A DNA stretch of 64,000 bases from an uncultured Clostridia bacterium (GTDB lineage: Bacteria; Bacillota; Clostridia; Christensenellales; Aristaeellaceae). Made by a program: the position numbers and the translations under genes. The stretch is from assembly GCA_934647235.1 (NCBI GenBank), contig CAKUFG010000012.1, forward strand, positions 16,508 to 80,507. The letters run 5' to 3'. Below are positions 1 to 7,046 of the stretch, piece by piece. How positions within the stretch are numbered: the stretch's first letter is position 1; every line of letters begins with the position of its first letter. The notes under the pieces are model-generated. The model was not told where the DNA came from and searched no databases. It saw only the letters and a list, made by a program, of their open reading frames with translations.

Positions 1-260
1 TCATCCCAATCGCGCAGCCTCTTTTCCATGCTGTCCAGCGTTTCAATGATGTGCAGCGCCTGGGCATACAGCCGCGCCGCGCTCTCGGTGCTGCAGATGC
101 GGCGGCCGATGCGCTCAAACAGGCACACGCCGTAATAATGCTCCAGCTCCTGAATGGCGCGGCTGACGGCGGGCTGGGTCATGTGCAGCTGCTCCGCAGC
201 GCGGGTGATGCTTTGCGTCTGATAGACGCTGACAAAGATCTTCATGTGGCGCAGGGTCAT
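1..260 (-). CDS. LysR-family transcriptional regulator (N-terminal part, cut by window edge)
   Basis: The complement encodes 86 residues of a LysR-type DNA-binding domain, starting MTLRHMKIFVSVYQTQSIT and continuing through the recognition helix (AAEQLHMTQPAVSRAIQELE). The effector domain lies outside the window. The ATG at 258-260 is preceded by GGGAG at a good distance, which fixes the start. It is divergent from the chromate-transporter pair at 364, the usual arrangement for a LysR regulator that controls its neighbour, so it probably regulates those genes; that is inference. The effector cannot be deduced because the C-terminal domain is missing. Confidence 0.9.
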   Translation of the reverse strand, partial: MTLRHMKIFVSVYQTQSITRAAEQLHMTQPAVSRAIQELEHYYGVCLFERIGRRICSTESAARLYAQALHIIETLDSMEKRLRDWD

Positions 261-313
261 GGCGTTCTCCCATTCATAATCATAATGATATGCATTCAAT
301 AAAATAATAGCAT

Positions 314-342
314 TTTACATATTATAAATCAAGCGCTATAAT
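314..342 (+). promoter_or_regulatory. Sigma-70 type promoter of the chromate-transporter operon
   Basis: TTTACA at 314-319, a 17-base spacer and TATAAT at 337-342, about 20 bases before the AGGAGGGG ribosome binding site of the first transporter gene. The AT-rich 265-320 stretch between the divergent genes is the likely LysR binding region, but I could not fix a single T-N11-A box. Confidence 0.7.
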
Positions 343-363
343 ACCCCGCAGGAGGGGATAAAA

Positions 364-948
364 ATGGAATCTGAACAGAAAAAGCCCGACGCCAGGCGGC
401 TGGTCAAGCTGTTTTTCAGCATGCTTTACATCAGCGCCTTCACCTTTGGCGGCGGGTTTGTCATCGTCACCCTGATGAAGCGCAAGTTTGTGGATGAGCT
501 GCACTGGATGACGGAGGAAGAAATGCTGGATATCGCGGCCATGGCGCAGTCCTCGCCGGGCGCAATCGCCGTGAACGCCGCCAATCTGGTGGGCTGGCGC
601 GTGGGCGGCTTTGCCGGCATGCTCACTTCGGTAATCGCCACGATCATCCCGCCCATGGCCATCCTGACGGTGATTTCCATCTTCTATGCGGCCTTTGCCA
701 GCAATCCGTATGTTTCGCAGGCGCTGCGCGGCATGCAGGCCGGCGTGGCGGCGGTTATTCTGGATGTGGTGTGCGGCCTAGGCATCAAGGAGTTTCACAG
801 CCATTCCGCCCTGCGGCTGTGCATCCTGGGCGCGGCCTTTATCGCGGCCTTTGTGCTGGATGTAAACGTGATCTACATCATCCTGGCCACGGCGCTGGTG
901 GGCGTGATTAGCGCGCTGGCCGCCCGGAAAAGAGGTGGCGCGAAATGA
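364..948 (+). CDS. Chromate transporter family protein, subunit 1
   Basis: A 194-residue membrane protein of the CHR (chromate ion transporter) family, half-size type. The family signature is visible near the N-terminus: FTFGGGFVIV followed by SSPGAIAVNAANLVGW, then four to five hydrophobic segments to the C-terminus. Half-size CHR proteins work as pairs, and the next gene encodes a second half overlapping by ATGA, so the two are probably translated together and form one transporter. CHR proteins are known for chromate export, but many family members have untested anion substrates, so the substrate here is open. The start ATG follows AGGAGGGGATAAAA. Confidence 0.85.
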   Translation: MESEQKKPDARRLVKLFFSMLYISAFTFGGGFVIVTLMKRKFVDELHWMTEEEMLDIAAMAQSSPGAIAVNAANLVGWRVGGFAGMLTSVIATIIPPMAILTVISIFYAAFASNPYVSQALRGMQAGVAAVILDVVCGLGIKEFHSHSALRLCILGAAFIAAFVLDVNVIYIILATALVGVISALAARKRGGAK

Positions 949-1508
949 CGGCGAATCTGTGGCAGCTGTTTCTCAGCTTCATGCAGGTGGGCATGTTCAG
1001 CATCGGCGGCGGCTACGCGGCCATGCCGTTTATCCGCAGCCAGGTGGTATCGCTGCACGGCTGGCTGACCATGAGCGAGTTTACCGATCTGGTGACCATT
1101 GCCGAAATGACCCCCGGCCCTATTGCGGTAAACGCCGCTACCTTTGTGGGAAACCGACTGGCAGGCTTTACCGGAGCTATTGTGGGCACGATGGGCTGCA
1201 TCCTGCCCTCGTGCCTGATCGTATCGCTGCTGGCCTATCTGTACCGCAAGTACCGGCAGATGGACATGCTGCAAAATGTGCTCACCTGTCTGCGCCCCGC
1301 CGTGGTAGCGCTGATCGCCTCGGCCGGCCTGGAAATTCTGCGGCAGGTGATCTGGCCGGGCGGCGTTATCTCCCTGAACGGGGTGGACGTGATCGGCCTG
1401 GTGATGGCCGTGGCCGCCTTCATTGTGCTGCGCTGGCGCAAGTGGAACCCCATTCTGGTGATGCTGCTGTGCGGCGCTGTGCGGCTGGGGTTGGGGCTGA
1501 TTTTCTGA
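945..1508 (+). CDS. Chromate transporter family protein, subunit 2
   Basis: A 187-residue partner of the preceding gene, overlapping it by four bases. It repeats the half-size CHR pattern: FSIGGGYAAMPFIR near residue 23 and MTPGPIAVNAATFVGNRLAG near residue 55, then hydrophobic helices. Two non-identical halves encoded in tandem are normal for the short-chain branch of this family, in which the halves insert in opposite orientations. The likely role is anion (chromate-like) efflux at the cytoplasmic membrane under control of the divergent LysR regulator. Substrate specificity cannot be read from the sequence. Confidence 0.85.
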   Translation: MTANLWQLFLSFMQVGMFSIGGGYAAMPFIRSQVVSLHGWLTMSEFTDLVTIAEMTPGPIAVNAATFVGNRLAGFTGAIVGTMGCILPSCLIVSLLAYLYRKYRQMDMLQNVLTCLRPAVVALIASAGLEILRQVIWPGGVISLNGVDVIGLVMAVAAFIVLRWRKWNPILVMLLCGAVRLGLGLIF

Positions 1509-1589
1509 TCAGGGCCGTTAAAGCAGCGTATCCGGGCGGGAAAGCGCCTTTCCTGCATCCTGACTAAGCTGAATATGGTTTTACAAGCG

Positions 1590-1621
1590 CTGAGGCCGCA
1601 AGCTGGCGGCCTCAGTTTTTT
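1590..1621 (+). terminator. Rho-independent terminator after the chromate-transporter pair
   Basis: Perfect 10-bp stem CTGAGGCCGC (1590-1599) / GCGGCCTCAG (1606-1615), six-base loop, then six T. It separates the transporter operon from padR. Confidence 0.9.
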
Positions 1622-1643
1622 GATAGAAATTTTCAAAAGACAT

Positions 1644-1671
1644 TTGGCTTTTTCACACTAGTGAATATAAT
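1644..1671 (+). promoter_or_regulatory. padR promoter with an inverted repeat in the spacer
   Basis: TTGGCT (1644-1649), 16-base spacer, TATAAT (1666-1671). The spacer holds TTCAC-acta-GTGAA (1652-1665), a perfect inverted repeat with the palindrome CACTAGTG at its centre. A dimeric regulator bound there would block RNA polymerase, so autorepression by the PadR protein encoded just downstream is the natural reading. Confidence 0.6.
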
Positions 1672-1704
1672 ATAGTAGTGAACACGAAAAAGGGAGGCGA
1701 CACT

Positions 1705-2031
1705 GTGAACACGCAGTACAAAAAAGGCGTGCTCGAGCTGTGCGTGCTGTCGCTGCTTCAGAAGCGGGATTGCTATGGCTATGAGATCTCTGAGTATCTG
1801 GCCGAGCGCATGGATATATCGGATGGCACGGTCTATCCCATCCTGCGCAAGCTGAAGGCGGACGGCCTGCTGACCACCTATCTGCAGGAGGAAAGCGGCG
1901 GGCCGCCGCGCAAGTACTACCGGCTGACCGAGCTGGGCAGCCAGTCCTATCGCAGCGACCGGGCGGAATATCTGAAATTTGCACAGGCAGTAAGGCTGAT
2001 GTTGGAGGATGATGAAAATGACGAAGAATGA
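1705..2031 (+). CDS. PadR-family transcriptional regulator
   Basis: A 108-residue winged-helix regulator of the PadR family. Visible features: KKGVLELCVLSLLQKRDCYGYEI, the DGTVYPILRKLKADGLL recognition helix region, and the wing GPPRKYYRLTELG, then a short C-terminal dimerisation helix. I chose the GTG at 1705 because AGGGAGG lies 7 bases upstream; an upstream in-frame GTG at 1678 lacks a site. It overlaps the next gene, a HAAS-domain membrane protein, the common partner of short PadR regulators in Firmicutes, where the pair often controls envelope-stress transporters. The BceAB-like transporter nearby is a possible target, though it is convergent. Confidence 0.9.
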   Translation: MNTQYKKGVLELCVLSLLQKRDCYGYEISEYLAERMDISDGTVYPILRKLKADGLLTTYLQEESGGPPRKYYRLTELGSQSYRSDRAEYLKFAQAVRLMLEDDENDEE

Positions 2032-2743
2032 GTTTATCCTGCGGCTTACCGAGGCGCTGCGCCGCCAGAATGTGGCGGACGCAGACGATGTGATTGCGGA
2101 GTATCAGCAGCATTTTGCGTTCAAGCTGGCCGACGGCTATTCAGAGGAGGAAATCGCGGCCCGGCTGGGCGATCCCGCCGCGCTGGCCGCACAGTTTGCG
2201 CAGAGCGGCGCGCCGGAAAAGAAAAGCGCCAGAAAGCCGCTGCTTGCGGCGGGCCTGGGGCTGGCTGATCTGTTTGCGGGGATGTTCTTCCTGCTGCTGA
2301 TCGCCTGGGGCGTGGTGATGGCCGCTGCGGCGCTGGCAAGCGGGACGCTGGCTGTCTGCCTGGTGGGCGGCCTGAGCATTGGCTCGCTCATTCCGCCGAT
2401 TCCCTACTGGTGCGGCGCGGTGATGGGCTTTGCCTTTGCCGCCCTGGCAGTACTGCTGGCTGCTGGCTGTGTCTATTACGCCGCGTTTGTGCGGCAGCTG
2501 ATGCGCAGCTTCGGCCGCTTTCAGCATAACGCGCTGGCGGAAGCCTCCGACAGGGCGGCGCTGCCCGCGCTTGCGTTTTCTCCGCAGTTTTCCGCAAGGG
2601 CCAGGCGCCGCCTGCGCAGCACGGCCCTGATTGCCTTGGCGCTGTTTGCCGCCTGCTTTGTGCTGGGGTACATCGCGTGCAGCCTCTCCGCCGGAACGCT
2701 GCAGTTCTGGCATGCCTGGGGCTGGTTTGGCTATGCGGGGTGA
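2018..2743 (+). CDS. HAAS (DUF1700) domain membrane protein
   Basis: About 241 residues. The N-terminal 65 form a HAAS domain (TKNEFILRLTEALRR, DADDVIAEYQQHF, GYSEEEIAARLGDPAALA), a helical module found with PadR regulators and thought to link them to the membrane. The rest is hydrophobic with three or four membrane segments near residues 75-125, 130-155 and 205-230. The ATG at 2018 is 9 bases after GGAGG; earlier ATGs at 2009 and 2012 are too close to that site. It overlaps padR, so the two are translationally coupled. By family analogy it helps the PadR protein sense the membrane or acts as its anti-regulator; no enzyme motif is visible. Confidence 0.85.
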   Translation: MTKNEFILRLTEALRRQNVADADDVIAEYQQHFAFKLADGYSEEEIAARLGDPAALAAQFAQSGAPEKKSARKPLLAAGLGLADLFAGMFFLLLIAWGVVMAAAALASGTLAVCLVGGLSIGSLIPPIPYWCGAVMGFAFAALAVLLAAGCVYYAAFVRQLMRSFGRFQHNALAEASDRAALPALAFSPQFSARARRRLRSTALIALALFAACFVLGYIACSLSAGTLQFWHAWGWFGYAG

Positions 2744-2749
2744 GGGCGT

Positions 2750-4027
2750 ATGTGCGGCCTGAACGCGGCCGCGCTGGTGATCTTTGGCTGCCTCAGCGTC
2801 TGCGCGCAGCAACTATGCAAACGCCCGGCAAAAAGCCGCAATCGCACGATCAGAATGATCTGCGCGGCGCTGCTGACGCTGAACCTTGCGCGCTACCTGG
2901 TGGTTTTCCCATTCGTTCGGCATAACGCGCGCTTTCCGGTGGAGTTCTCCTCGGTATCCTTTTTTGCCGTTCCTATCATCTGCCTCAGCGGCAGCCGCCG
3001 CGCCGGAAGCTGGGCTGCCTATTCGGGGCTGATGGCTGGATTCTTTTACTTCATGGCGTTGATCCTCGCGGGCGGAAGGCTGTATCAGGCGTATCCGCCG
3101 CGCGAAATCTATATCTCCATGTTCTGCCATGGAGCGGTCTATCTGTGCGGCTTTGTATCCATTGCGACGGAGGCTTACGCCCCAAAGGACGCGCCCAGGC
3201 TGGCGCTGGGAGTGGCGCTGGTCGCCGCCTGGGCCGCGCTGCTGCGGCCGCTGGAATATGGACGCGAGCGGCTGCTGATCTATATCCTGATGGACGGCGC
3301 GTGCGTAAAGCGCTTTCTGCCGCAGCATGCGTGGCATGCCGCGCTGCCTGCGTATTACGGCGCCCTTGCGGCGGCGGTGCTGCTGAGCATCCGTGGATTC
3401 TTTGGCAGCAATAAGCGGCAGTACCGCAGGTTCTGCAAAAAGCATAAAGGGAGGCCCCAATCGCTGCTTTCAGCATCGATTGGGGCCTTGGCGCATTTGC
3501 GTTTACTGCAGTCCTTTGCTCTTTGCATCCTTGGCCGCGCCGCTTACCAGGCGGTAATAGGAGTTGGACGTGGCGCGGTACACCAGCGCGTAGAGCAGGC
3601 CGAATACCACAAAGGTGATTGCCGTGGTGCCCAGCAGCAGCGGCAGATCGTACAGGCAGAACAGCATCAGCAGCTTGTGGAGCATCGGGAAGGCGAAGCC
3701 CAGATGCAGGCCAGCAAAGCCCAGCGGCAGGAAGAATACCATCAGCATTTGCGCGTTGACGCTGCGGCGGATATCGCGCTGCGTCATGCCAATCTTGCGC
3801 ATGATGGCAAAACGCGGCTGATCCTCGTAGCCCTCGGAGATCTGCTTGTAGTAGATGATCAGCACCGCGGCGGCGGCAAATACCAGACTCAGCATAACTC
3901 CCAGAAACAGCAGCCCGCCGTACATGCCGTAATAATCAGCGGCTTCTTGCGCCAGCAGCTCAACTTTGATTGCGCGGCCCAGCGTCGGCACGCCGTCCAG
4001 CAGGATGGCGATTTCCAATTCGGATGA
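2750..4027 (+). CDS. Integral membrane protein of unknown function with an abnormal antisense C-terminal extension
   Basis: The open frame is 425 codons, but only the first 230 or so (to about 3440) look like a protein: six or seven hydrophobic segments, with FPVEFSSVSFFAVPIICLSG and MFCHGAVYLCG in positions that vaguely recall the YwaF/TIGR02206 membrane family. After that the frame runs without a stop through the shared terminator hairpin (3453-3487) and about 520 bases antisense to the ABC permease. The tail composition (Gln, His, Arg rich) is that of an antisense shadow. Either the natural stop was lost or the frame was shifted near the end. It is third in the padR operon, 6 bases after the HAAS gene. 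The function is unknown. Confidence 0.5.
   Translation: MCGLNAAALVIFGCLSVCAQQLCKRPAKSRNRTIRMICAALLTLNLARYLVVFPFVRHNARFPVEFSSVSFFAVPIICLSGSRRAGSWAAYSGLMAGFFYFMALILAGGRLYQAYPPREIYISMFCHGAVYLCGFVSIATEAYAPKDAPRLALGVALVAAWAALLRPLEYGRERLLIYILMDGACVKRFLPQHAWHAALPAYYGALAAAVLLSIRGFFGSNKRQYRRFCKKHKGRPQSLLSASIGALAHLRLLQSFALCILGRAAYQAVIGVGRGAVHQRVEQAEYHKGDCRGAQQQRQIVQAEQHQQLVEHREGEAQMQASKAQRQEEYHQHLRVDAAADIALRHANLAHDGKTRLILVALGDLLVVDDQHRGGGKYQTQHNSQKQQPAVHAVIISGFLRQQLNFDCAAQRRHAVQQDGDFQFG
3453..3487. terminator. Bidirectional terminator between convergent genes
   Basis: Stem GGCCCCAATCG (3453-3463) / CGATTGGGGCC (3477-3487), 13-base loop. It lies between the padR-operon membrane protein and the convergent ABC permease. 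T-runs are weak on both sides. Confidence 0.6.
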
Positions 4028-5557
4028 ATCGATCTGATCCGCCTTCGCGCAGTCAAAGGCGTTGAGGTAATGATAGTTCAGCCCAAGGCTGGGATCCTCG
4101 GCCGCCTGCTGCGCCAGCGCGCCCAGCATGGCCTGCAGATCGTCCGCAACCACAAACAGCGTGCCTACGACGTTCATGGCCGCCGCGCTGTTGGTGGGAA
4201 AATCGTTCAGCAGCGCCTTCACATGGTAGGATGCGCCGCCCAGCAGGGCAAAGGTATCGCCCTTGAAGCTGGCGCGATAGGGATGAATCAGCACTTCGTC
4301 CGCCGCCAGCGTTTCGGCGCTGCCGGTGATGCGGTTGTAATCATCCAGCGGCACAAAGCAGAACTGATACACCTGGCTGAGGCGGCTGACGCTGTTGGCA
4401 CGGTCGGCAGGGGCATGCAGGTCAACCGTGCCGTCTTCCAGCGGGCCGTAGCCCGTGACGGCGCGATAGAGCAGCTGCCGCTCGGGGAAAAGGCCGGCGT
4501 CGGAAATCACCTTGTCCATGCAGGCATAGGCGGCGCGGGCGTTTTCATCACTGAGCTTTTCAAGCGCATCCACCAGCAGATCGATATTTACATCGCGCGG
4601 ATAGCGGGCGCGCAGCAGGCTTTCCGAGCCAAAGTACAGGCAGGTGGTGGAGGAAATGGTGACCAGCACCATCGTGGCCAGGATGCAGATGGAGGCCAGC
4701 CCCGCGCCGTTGCGCTTCATGCGGTAGGTCATGGAGGCGACGGATACGAAGTGGCGCGCCTGATAATAGAAGCGCTTGTTCTTTTGCAGCAGGCGGCACA
4801 GCACAACGGAGCCCGCGATGAACAGCAGATAGGTGGCGATGATGACCATGATGACGGCCACGAAGAACCATGTCAGCGCCTCCAGCGGCTGCTGAATGGA
4901 TACCGCCAGATAATAGGCGGCCGCCAGCAGCGCTGCGCCGAGCACGCCCAGCGCATAGTTGGCGCGCGGGGGCTTTTCGCCCGCGCTTTCGCTGCGCATT
5001 AGCTCCGCCGGGCTGGACAGGCGCACCTGCCCCTGGTCAAAGAGCGCCATCAGCGCGAAAATCGCGGCGAACAGCAGCGCCGTATCGCGGATAGCGGAGA
5101 CGGAAATGGTGAAGGTAAAGGTGACGCTGCCGCGCAGCAGATTGACCAGCAGCAGCTCGCACAGCTTGGACAAAAGGATGCCCAGCGCCAGCCCGCCCAG
5201 CAGCGACAGCGCCGCGCTCAGCAGCGCCTCCCAAAGCAGGATGCGGCCGATGCTGCGCTTGCCCATGCCCAGCATGTTGTACAGGCCAAACTCCCGCTTG
5301 CGGCGGCGAATCAGAAAGGAATGCGAATAGAACAGAAAGATGGCCGAGAACACCGCCATGACGCCCTTGCCCAGCTGCAGGATCATGGTGGTGCTGGTGC
5401 CGCCGCGCATGGTGCGGATGACCGGCGAAACGCCCAGGAAGGCGACGATATAGCTGACGCACACAATGCCGGTGCAGGCAAGCAGATAAGGGGTGTAGAG
5501 CTGGCGGTTCTTGCGGATACCGCTGACGGCCAGCATGGGGAAAAAGCCTGCCTTCAT
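3503..5557 (-). CDS. BceB-like ABC transporter permease (FtsX superfamily)
   Basis: A 684-residue permease with the layout of BceB/YtrF/VraG proteins: one N-terminal helix, an FtsX-type block of three helices near residues 55-205, further helices near 210-310, a large extracellular domain of roughly 220 residues (310-530), and a C-terminal FtsX block near 535-670. The sequence RRKREFGLYNMLGMGKRSIG before the second helix is typical. Such permeases detect or remove cell-wall-active peptides such as bacitracin. It overlaps its ATPase gene by four bases. Usually a BceRS-type two-component system sits alongside; none is present here, and PadR/HAAS genes lie next door instead. Confidence 0.88.
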   Translation of the reverse strand: MKAGFFPMLAVSGIRKNRQLYTPYLLACTGIVCVSYIVAFLGVSPVIRTMRGGTSTTMILQLGKGVMAVFSAIFLFYSHSFLIRRRKREFGLYNMLGMGKRSIGRILLWEALLSAALSLLGGLALGILLSKLCELLLVNLLRGSVTFTFTISVSAIRDTALLFAAIFALMALFDQGQVRLSSPAELMRSESAGEKPPRANYALGVLGAALLAAAYYLAVSIQQPLEALTWFFVAVIMVIIATYLLFIAGSVVLCRLLQKNKRFYYQARHFVSVASMTYRMKRNGAGLASICILATMVLVTISSTTCLYFGSESLLRARYPRDVNIDLLVDALEKLSDENARAAYACMDKVISDAGLFPERQLLYRAVTGYGPLEDGTVDLHAPADRANSVSRLSQVYQFCFVPLDDYNRITGSAETLAADEVLIHPYRASFKGDTFALLGGASYHVKALLNDFPTNSAAAMNVVGTLFVVADDLQAMLGALAQQAAEDPSLGLNYHYLNAFDCAKADQIDSSELEIAILLDGVPTLGRAIKVELLAQEAADYYGMYGGLLFLGVMLSLVFAAAAVLIIYYKQISEGYEDQPRFAIMRKIGMTQRDIRRSVNAQMLMVFFLPLGFAGLHLGFAFPMLHKLLMLFCLYDLPLLLGTTAITFVVFGLLYALVYRATSNSYYRLVSGAAKDAKSKGLQ

Positions 5558-6318
5558 TGCGCGTCACCGCCCGATTGCAGCATGGTCAGCGCGTCGGAAA
5601 TGCGCTGGTAGAACTGCTCGTTATTGCAGTCGCCCCGGTAAAGCTGGTGGAACACCTCGCCGTCCTTGATAAACAGCACGCGCCCGGCATGGCTGGCGGC
5701 CTTGACGGAGTGGGTAACCATCAGGATGGTCTGCCCGTAGGTGTTGATCAGATGGAACAGGCGCAGCAGCTCGTCCGTAGAGCGGGAATCCAGCGCGCCG
5801 GTAGGCTCGTCGGCCAGCAGGATGCGCGGTTCGGTAATCAGCGCGCGGGCCACGGCGGCACGCTGCTTCTGCCCGCCGGAAACCTCATAGGGGTACTTTT
5901 TCAGCAGGTAGTCGATGCCCAGCTGCTGCGCCAGGGGCGCGATGCGCTTGCGCATTTCGGCGTGGGATTTGCCCGCCAGCACCAGCGGCAGATAGATGTT
6001 ATCCTCGATGGAAAAGGTATCCAGCAGATTGAACTCCTGAAACACAAAGCCCAGATGATCGCGGCGGAAGGCGGCGATATCCTGCTCGCGCAGCGTGCTC
6101 AGATCCTTGCCGTCCAGCAGCACGCTGCCGCCCGTGGGACGATCCAGCGCGGCCAGCAGGTTCAGCAGCGTTGTTTTGCCCGAGCCCGACTCGCCCATGA
6201 TGGCGACGTATTCGCCCTCTTCCACGGTAAAATTCACGTTCTTCAGCGCTTCCACGCGGTTGCCGCCAAAGCGGGATACATAGGTTTTCTGCAGGCCCTT
6301 GACCTCCAGCATGCTCAT
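5554..6318 (-). CDS. BceA-like ABC transporter ATP-binding protein
   Basis: A 254-residue ABC ATPase of the lipoprotein/peptide exporter (MacB/BceA) type. Walker A GESGSGKT near residue 41, Q-loop FQEFNLLDTF, signature VSGGQKQR (first residue V where L is common), Walker B ILLADEPTGALD, and the switch histidine in MVTHS. Strong AGGAGG precedes the ATG at 6316-6318. It powers the BceB-like permease encoded immediately downstream, with overlapping stop and start. The probable role is resistance to, or sensing of, peptide antibiotics acting on lipid II cycle intermediates, by family analogy only. Confidence 0.92.
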   Translation of the reverse strand: MSMLEVKGLQKTYVSRFGGNRVEALKNVNFTVEEGEYVAIMGESGSGKTTLLNLLAALDRPTGGSVLLDGKDLSTLREQDIAAFRRDHLGFVFQEFNLLDTFSIEDNIYLPLVLAGKSHAEMRKRIAPLAQQLGIDYLLKKYPYEVSGGQKQRAAVARALITEPRILLADEPTGALDSRSTDELLRLFHLINTYGQTILMVTHSVKAASHAGRVLFIKDGEVFHQLYRGDCNNEQFYQRISDALTMLQSGGDAQ

Positions 6319-6526
6319 AAAATCAACCTCCTTGCGGGTTTTACGCGCTGATTATAGCAGGCGGCGGGCAGGCCGCGCCATCGAATCGCCTTACATTTTG
6401 CCGCCCGCAGCTTACATTATTGTAACATAAAACCGCGCGGCGGAGCATGAAAAAAGAGCGCCTTGCCTGCCAAAACAGCGCGCAGACAGACGAATAGAAT
6501 ATTTTTGAGAAAATTGAAAAAAGTAC

Positions 6527-6555
6527 TTGCATTTCTGGGTAAAGTGCGCTATAAT
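6527..6555 (+). promoter_or_regulatory. Promoter of tRNA-Arg
   Basis: TTGCAT (6527-6532), 17-base spacer, TATAAT (6550-6555), ending 35 bases before the tRNA. Confidence 0.8.
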
Positions 6556-6590
6556 GTACAAGCTGTCAGAGAGACAGCCCACTGGCAGAT

Positions 6591-6667
6591 GCGCCCCTAG
6601 CTCAGCTGGATAGAGTGTTTGACTACGAATCAAAAGGTCGTGGGTTCGAATCCCGCGGGGCGCGCCA
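6591..6667 (+). tRNA. tRNA-Arg (anticodon ACG), CCA encoded
   Basis: A complete cloverleaf: acceptor GCGCCCC / GGGGCGC, D-arm GCTCAGCTGGATAGAGT, anticodon loop CTACGAA with ACG at positions 34-36, T-arm GTGGG-TTCGAAT-CCCGC, discriminator G and genomic CCA. Length 77. The wobble A34 would be deaminated to inosine to read CGN codons. An AT-richer island begins directly downstream, so this may be an integration site, although no second copy of the 3' end is visible in the window. Confidence 0.97.
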
Positions 6668-6673
6668 ACGAAG

Positions 6674-6705
6674 TCCTCATGCTTATGAAGCATGAGGATT
6701 TTTTT
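6674..6705 (+). terminator. Terminator of tRNA-Arg
   Basis: Stem TCCTCATGCTT (6674-6684) / AAGCATGAGGA (6688-6698), three-base loop, seven T. Confidence 0.9.
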
Positions 6706-6911
6706 GTGTATATAAACGGACATAGCTTCAGCAACAGGTCATATAAATATGGATGATGCTTGATATGACCTCTGAACAATTCAATTGATATTACATGGCT
6801 CTTTATTGCGGGAAAGCTTAGCCGCTTTGAAAATGATGAATTGCGGATTTGCCGCATTCGTCTGAAAAACCTGCACAAACGGCACTAGATGGAATATCCG
6901 CTTGTATTATA
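6706..6911. other. AT-rich intergenic stretch with a possible gene remnant
   Basis: About 200 bases without a supported gene. One frame from 6769 to 6888 is open (39 codons, ending KNLHKRH) with protein-like charged residues but no start codon or ribosome binding site, so it may be the decayed end of a lost gene. GC content is well below the window average. Confidence 0.3.
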
Positions 6912-6940
6912 TTGACATTTATGCTTGCTTTTGATATACT
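6912..6940 (+). promoter_or_regulatory. Consensus promoter of the island genes
   Basis: TTGACA (6912-6917), 17-base spacer, TATACT (6935-6940). Transcription would start near 6947, leaving about 100 bases of leader before the first ATG at 7047. Confidence 0.75.
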
Positions 6941-7046
6941 AAATTACAAGATAATGGACAGCGATTTGCTAAATTATTCTATGCTGCTTTGATTTGAGCT
7001 GGAGAAGCTGGCAGCTGAAGGACGGCTTACTGCTTTTCAGACAAAT

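Noticed and set aside
3503..5002. Plus-strand frames over the ABC permease, including the tail of the 2750 frame
   Set aside because: Composition is typical of antisense shadows; the permease on the minus strand has clear family features.
6412..6878. Minus-strand frames containing RGIRTHDLLIRSQTLYPAEL and RPAGFEPTTF across the tRNA
   Set aside because: These are well-known spurious translations of tRNA genes in antisense; the tRNA-Arg fully explains the sequence.
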